7,781 nucleotides of DNA, from positions 1 through 7,781 of the forward strand of contig JAHHTR010000098.1 of assembly GCA_020024515.1 (NCBI GenBank). The letters are read 5' to 3'. The DNA is from Angelakisella sp. GTDB taxonomy: Bacteria; Bacillota; Clostridia; Oscillospirales; Ruminococcaceae. Below are positions 5,843 to 7,781 of the stretch, in pieces. The notes beneath the pieces were generated by a model. The model made no database searches. It saw only the letters and a list, made by a program, of their open reading frames with translations, and was not told the DNA's origin. The position numbers were made by a program, and so were the translations under genes. Numbering within the stretch: position 1 is the first letter of the stretch; each line of letters starts with the position of its first letter.

Positions 5843-7726
5843 TCAATATTTTTTATCAACTGTTGTTTCGGCATTGTCACAATATATACGTACCTTTTCC
5901 ATAGCAGGAAGTATAATATTACACATATATCTACTGCGTTCCACGTGGTCACTTGGTTGATTATTCAGCAAGTCTTCAAGTCTTTGCAATTCCACACTTA
6001 TATTATCTATTACTTTTGATAATCCAATTAATGTATTTTTTATGTATGTTTGCTCATATCCTGTTGCTTTTGTAAAATCTACTGCTGTTTTGGATAACAT
6101 CTTAACATATCTTATAATTGCAGGTAAAATTTGTCTGTTTACCATTTCTATTAGTGTTGATGCCTCTATTGATATTATCTTGCTATAATTTTCCATCATA
6201 ATATCATATCGTGACAAACATTCTGACTTGCTTAGTACATTATAACGTGATAGGAGTTCTATATTATCATCTTTGAGTAGTGCTTCAAAGCCTTCAACCG
6301 CATTGTTTATAATTGATAGTCCTCTACGCTCTGCCTCTACCACCCATTTGATATCATAATTATTACCATTAAATATGATTTTGCTATGATTGTGCATAGT
6401 TTCAGCCACTATATCTGAAAGTGTTTCTTCACTGTAACCAAAATCTTCAAAGTACTGTGAAAAAGCATCAAAACTATCTGCCATTATTGTGTTCAAAACA
6501 GTATTTGCCATCGCTATGGATTGTGATGAACCTACCATTCTGAATTCAAACTTATTACCTGTAAAAGCAATAGGTGATGTTCTGTTTCTGTCACTGTCAT
6601 CACGTGACAAAAATGCAGATGTAGGTACGCCTATATCCAATATATCACCCGAAATAGCTTTGTTCTTTGAGCCTTTTGCTATATCATTCAATAAATCGAC
6701 TAAATATTGTCCCAAAAACATTGATATAATAGCCGGTGGAGCTTCCGAACCACCCAGACGTCTGTCATTTGTGCCACTAGTTGCCGATAGTCTCAGTAAA
6801 TTCGGATATTTATCAACAGCACGAATAAAAGCACACAAACTTACTATAAACAGAGCATTATTTTGTGGGTCTTTACCTTGATTAAATAAATTAAGTCCGG
6901 TATCTGTAACAAGCGAATAGTTGTTATGTTTACCTGAACCGTTGATACCGGCAAAAGGCTTTTCGTGCAACAGACAAGCAAGCCCCTGTTCTTTTGCAAC
7001 TGTTCTCAGCGTCTCCATTACTATTTGGTTATGGTCACATGCAACGTTGCTTTCGCTGTACATACAAGCAAGTTCATGCTGTGCCGGTGCCGATTCATTA
7101 TGTTTTGTCTGTGCAGGTACTCCCAGTTCCCACAATCTGCGGTCAACTTCTCGCATATAGTTATCTATTTTTATTCTTATTCTTCCAAAATAGTGGTCAT
7201 CAAGTTCCTGTCCTTTTAATGTCTTTGCGCCTATTAATGTTGTTCCGCAAATTTTTAAATCAAGACGTTTTTCATATTGTTCTCGGTTTACAATAAAATA
7301 CTCTTGTTCTGCACCGACCTGGGAAATTACCTTTGTGACATCTTTTAAATTCAGTGCATGACATAGACGAACCGCCGACTTATTGACAGCATTCATTGAA
7401 CGAAGTAAAGGAGTTTTTGTATCAAGTGCCTCACCTGTATATGAACAAAACGCAGTAGGAATATACAGTGATGTACCTTTTACAAACGCAGACGAAGTAG
7501 GATCCCATGTAGTATATCCTCTTGCCTCAAAAGTAGCTCTCAGTCCGCCTGTTGGAAACGATGAAGCGTCAGGCTCACCTTTGAACAAAGCTTTTTCCGA
7601 AAATTTGTATATAGCGTCACCCTCACCATTAGAGCAATTTGTAAAAATATTAGCAGTATCCAGAAGCATGAAACCAACCAGTTGCATCAGAAGCTGAAAC
7701 AAGAGCAAAAGCATTTGGAATGGCAA
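5843..7726 (-). CDS. glnN: Type III glutamine synthetase, N-terminus missing or disrupted
   Basis: The product is a type III (GlnN) glutamine synthetase, the large-subunit class that makes glutamine from glutamate, ammonia and ATP in the cytosol. In the 627-residue frame, family motifs are EPDASSFP (51-58), the metal-binding GAEQEYF (138-144), KHNESAPAQHELA (208-220), INGSGKHNN (261-269), GGSEAPPA (325-332) and NRTSPIAFTGNKFEFR (381-396). The C-terminus appears complete, ending at TGA 5843-5845 and followed by the shared terminator. Recognisable homology begins only at about residue 34 (GEGDAIYKF). The first ~30 residues (MPFQMLLLLFQLL...) are Leu/Phe-rich and unlike GlnN, and the TTG at 7726 has no RBS. 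Normal family members are about 700 residues, with the conserved THWFQPLTG...AEKHD block just before this point, so roughly 100 N-terminal residues are absent. As written the gene is truncated or frameshifted; the coordinates are those of the open frame, not a proven start. Confidence 0.9.
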   Translation of the reverse strand: MPFQMLLLLFQLLMQLVGFMLLDTANIFTNCSNGEGDAIYKFSEKALFKGEPDASSFPTGGLRATFEARGYTTWDPTSSAFVKGTSLYIPTAFCSYTGEALDTKTPLLRSMNAVNKSAVRLCHALNLKDVTKVISQVGAEQEYFIVNREQYEKRLDLKICGTTLIGAKTLKGQELDDHYFGRIRIKIDNYMREVDRRLWELGVPAQTKHNESAPAQHELACMYSESNVACDHNQIVMETLRTVAKEQGLACLLHEKPFAGINGSGKHNNYSLVTDTGLNLFNQGKDPQNNALFIVSLCAFIRAVDKYPNLLRLSATSGTNDRRLGGSEAPPAIISMFLGQYLVDLLNDIAKGSKNKAISGDILDIGVPTSAFLSRDDSDRNRTSPIAFTGNKFEFRMVGSSQSIAMANTVLNTIMADSFDAFSQYFEDFGYSEETLSDIVAETMHNHSKIIFNGNNYDIKWVVEAERRGLSIINNAVEGFEALLKDDNIELLSRYNVLSKSECLSRYDIMMENYSKIISIEASTLIEMVNRQILPAIIRYVKMLSKTAVDFTKATGYEQTYIKNTLIGLSKVIDNISVELQRLEDLLNNQPSDHVERSRYMCNIILPAMEKVRIYCDNAETTVDKKY

Positions 7727-7781
7727 CCCAAAGAAGATAAAGTGAACGAATTTTTAATTTACGGAAGTAAGCTTTGAGCTT
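7650..7781. other. Unresolved junction sequence at the 5' side of glnN
   Basis: The minus strand here should encode the GlnN N-terminal region but no frame does so convincingly. One minus frame reads ATGWFHASGY then a stop, which faintly recalls the conserved ATHxTHWFxPLTG, as if indels had damaged it. In contrast, a + frame open from 7565 to the TGA at 7775-7777 reads QKHETNQLHQKLKQEQ then HLEWQPKEDKVNEF, a hydrophilic, plausible protein C-terminus. The segment could be a rearrangement joint, the end of another gene, or poor sequence. I cannot decide. Confidence 0.4.

Noticed and set aside
6489..7297. Several open frames on the + strand opposite glnN, and similar ones opposite glgP and walJ
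   Set aside because: They lie antisense to strongly conserved protein-coding sequence, lack RBSs and show no recognisable protein features.
7640..7726. Leu/Phe-rich N-terminus of the glnN frame as a genuine signal peptide or membrane segment
   Set aside because: Glutamine synthetases are cytosolic, the TTG at 7726 lacks an RBS, and homology begins only after this stretch; it is read-through of unrelated or damaged sequence.

Overview
The window looks like chromosome from a low-GC Gram-positive bacterium, most likely an anaerobic, gut-type member of the Clostridia. The reasons are strong AT richness, purine-rich Shine-Dalgarno sites, A- and T-flanked intrinsic terminators, TTG/GTG starts, a WalJ/YycJ-type metallo-hydrolase and a type III glutamine synthetase. 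No species can be named from the sequence alone.

Layout: (i) 133-2535 (+) encodes a full-length glycogen/alpha-glucan phosphorylase, standing alone rather than in a visible glycogen operon. (ii) 2536-2873 is a 338-base intergenic stretch with three successive hairpins followed by a near-consensus vegetative promoter. (iii) 2874-4296 (+) is a tight two-gene unit: walJ/yycJ, then a YigZ/IMPACT-family gene only 4 bases downstream. (iv) 4297-4485 is a regulatory gap with two AACTTWAAGTT palindromes placed symmetrically around a consensus TTGACA. (v) 4486-5739 (+) holds two unrecognised envelope genes, one exported and one membrane-anchored. They appear to share a domain, which suggests a diverged tandem pair. 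The first has its start codon and RBS out of frame with its signal peptide across an A8T5 run. (vi) 5752-5790 is a bidirectional terminator between convergent genes. (vii) 5843 to about 7640 (-) encodes most of a type III glutamine synthetase. Its conserved N-terminal part is not readable in the last ~130 bases, so the gene is broken, chimeric or carries sequence errors there.

The housekeeping genes cover carbon-store breakdown (glgP), nitrogen assimilation (glnN), envelope/DNA-processing homeostasis (walJ) and a conserved protein of unclear role (yigZ). They are not an obvious pathway. The most unusual part is the 4371-5739 cassette: a symmetrical operator-like element, a homopolymer-frameshifted secreted protein, and a membrane-anchored protein sharing its domain. 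No RNA gene, CRISPR array or recognisable insertion sequence was found.
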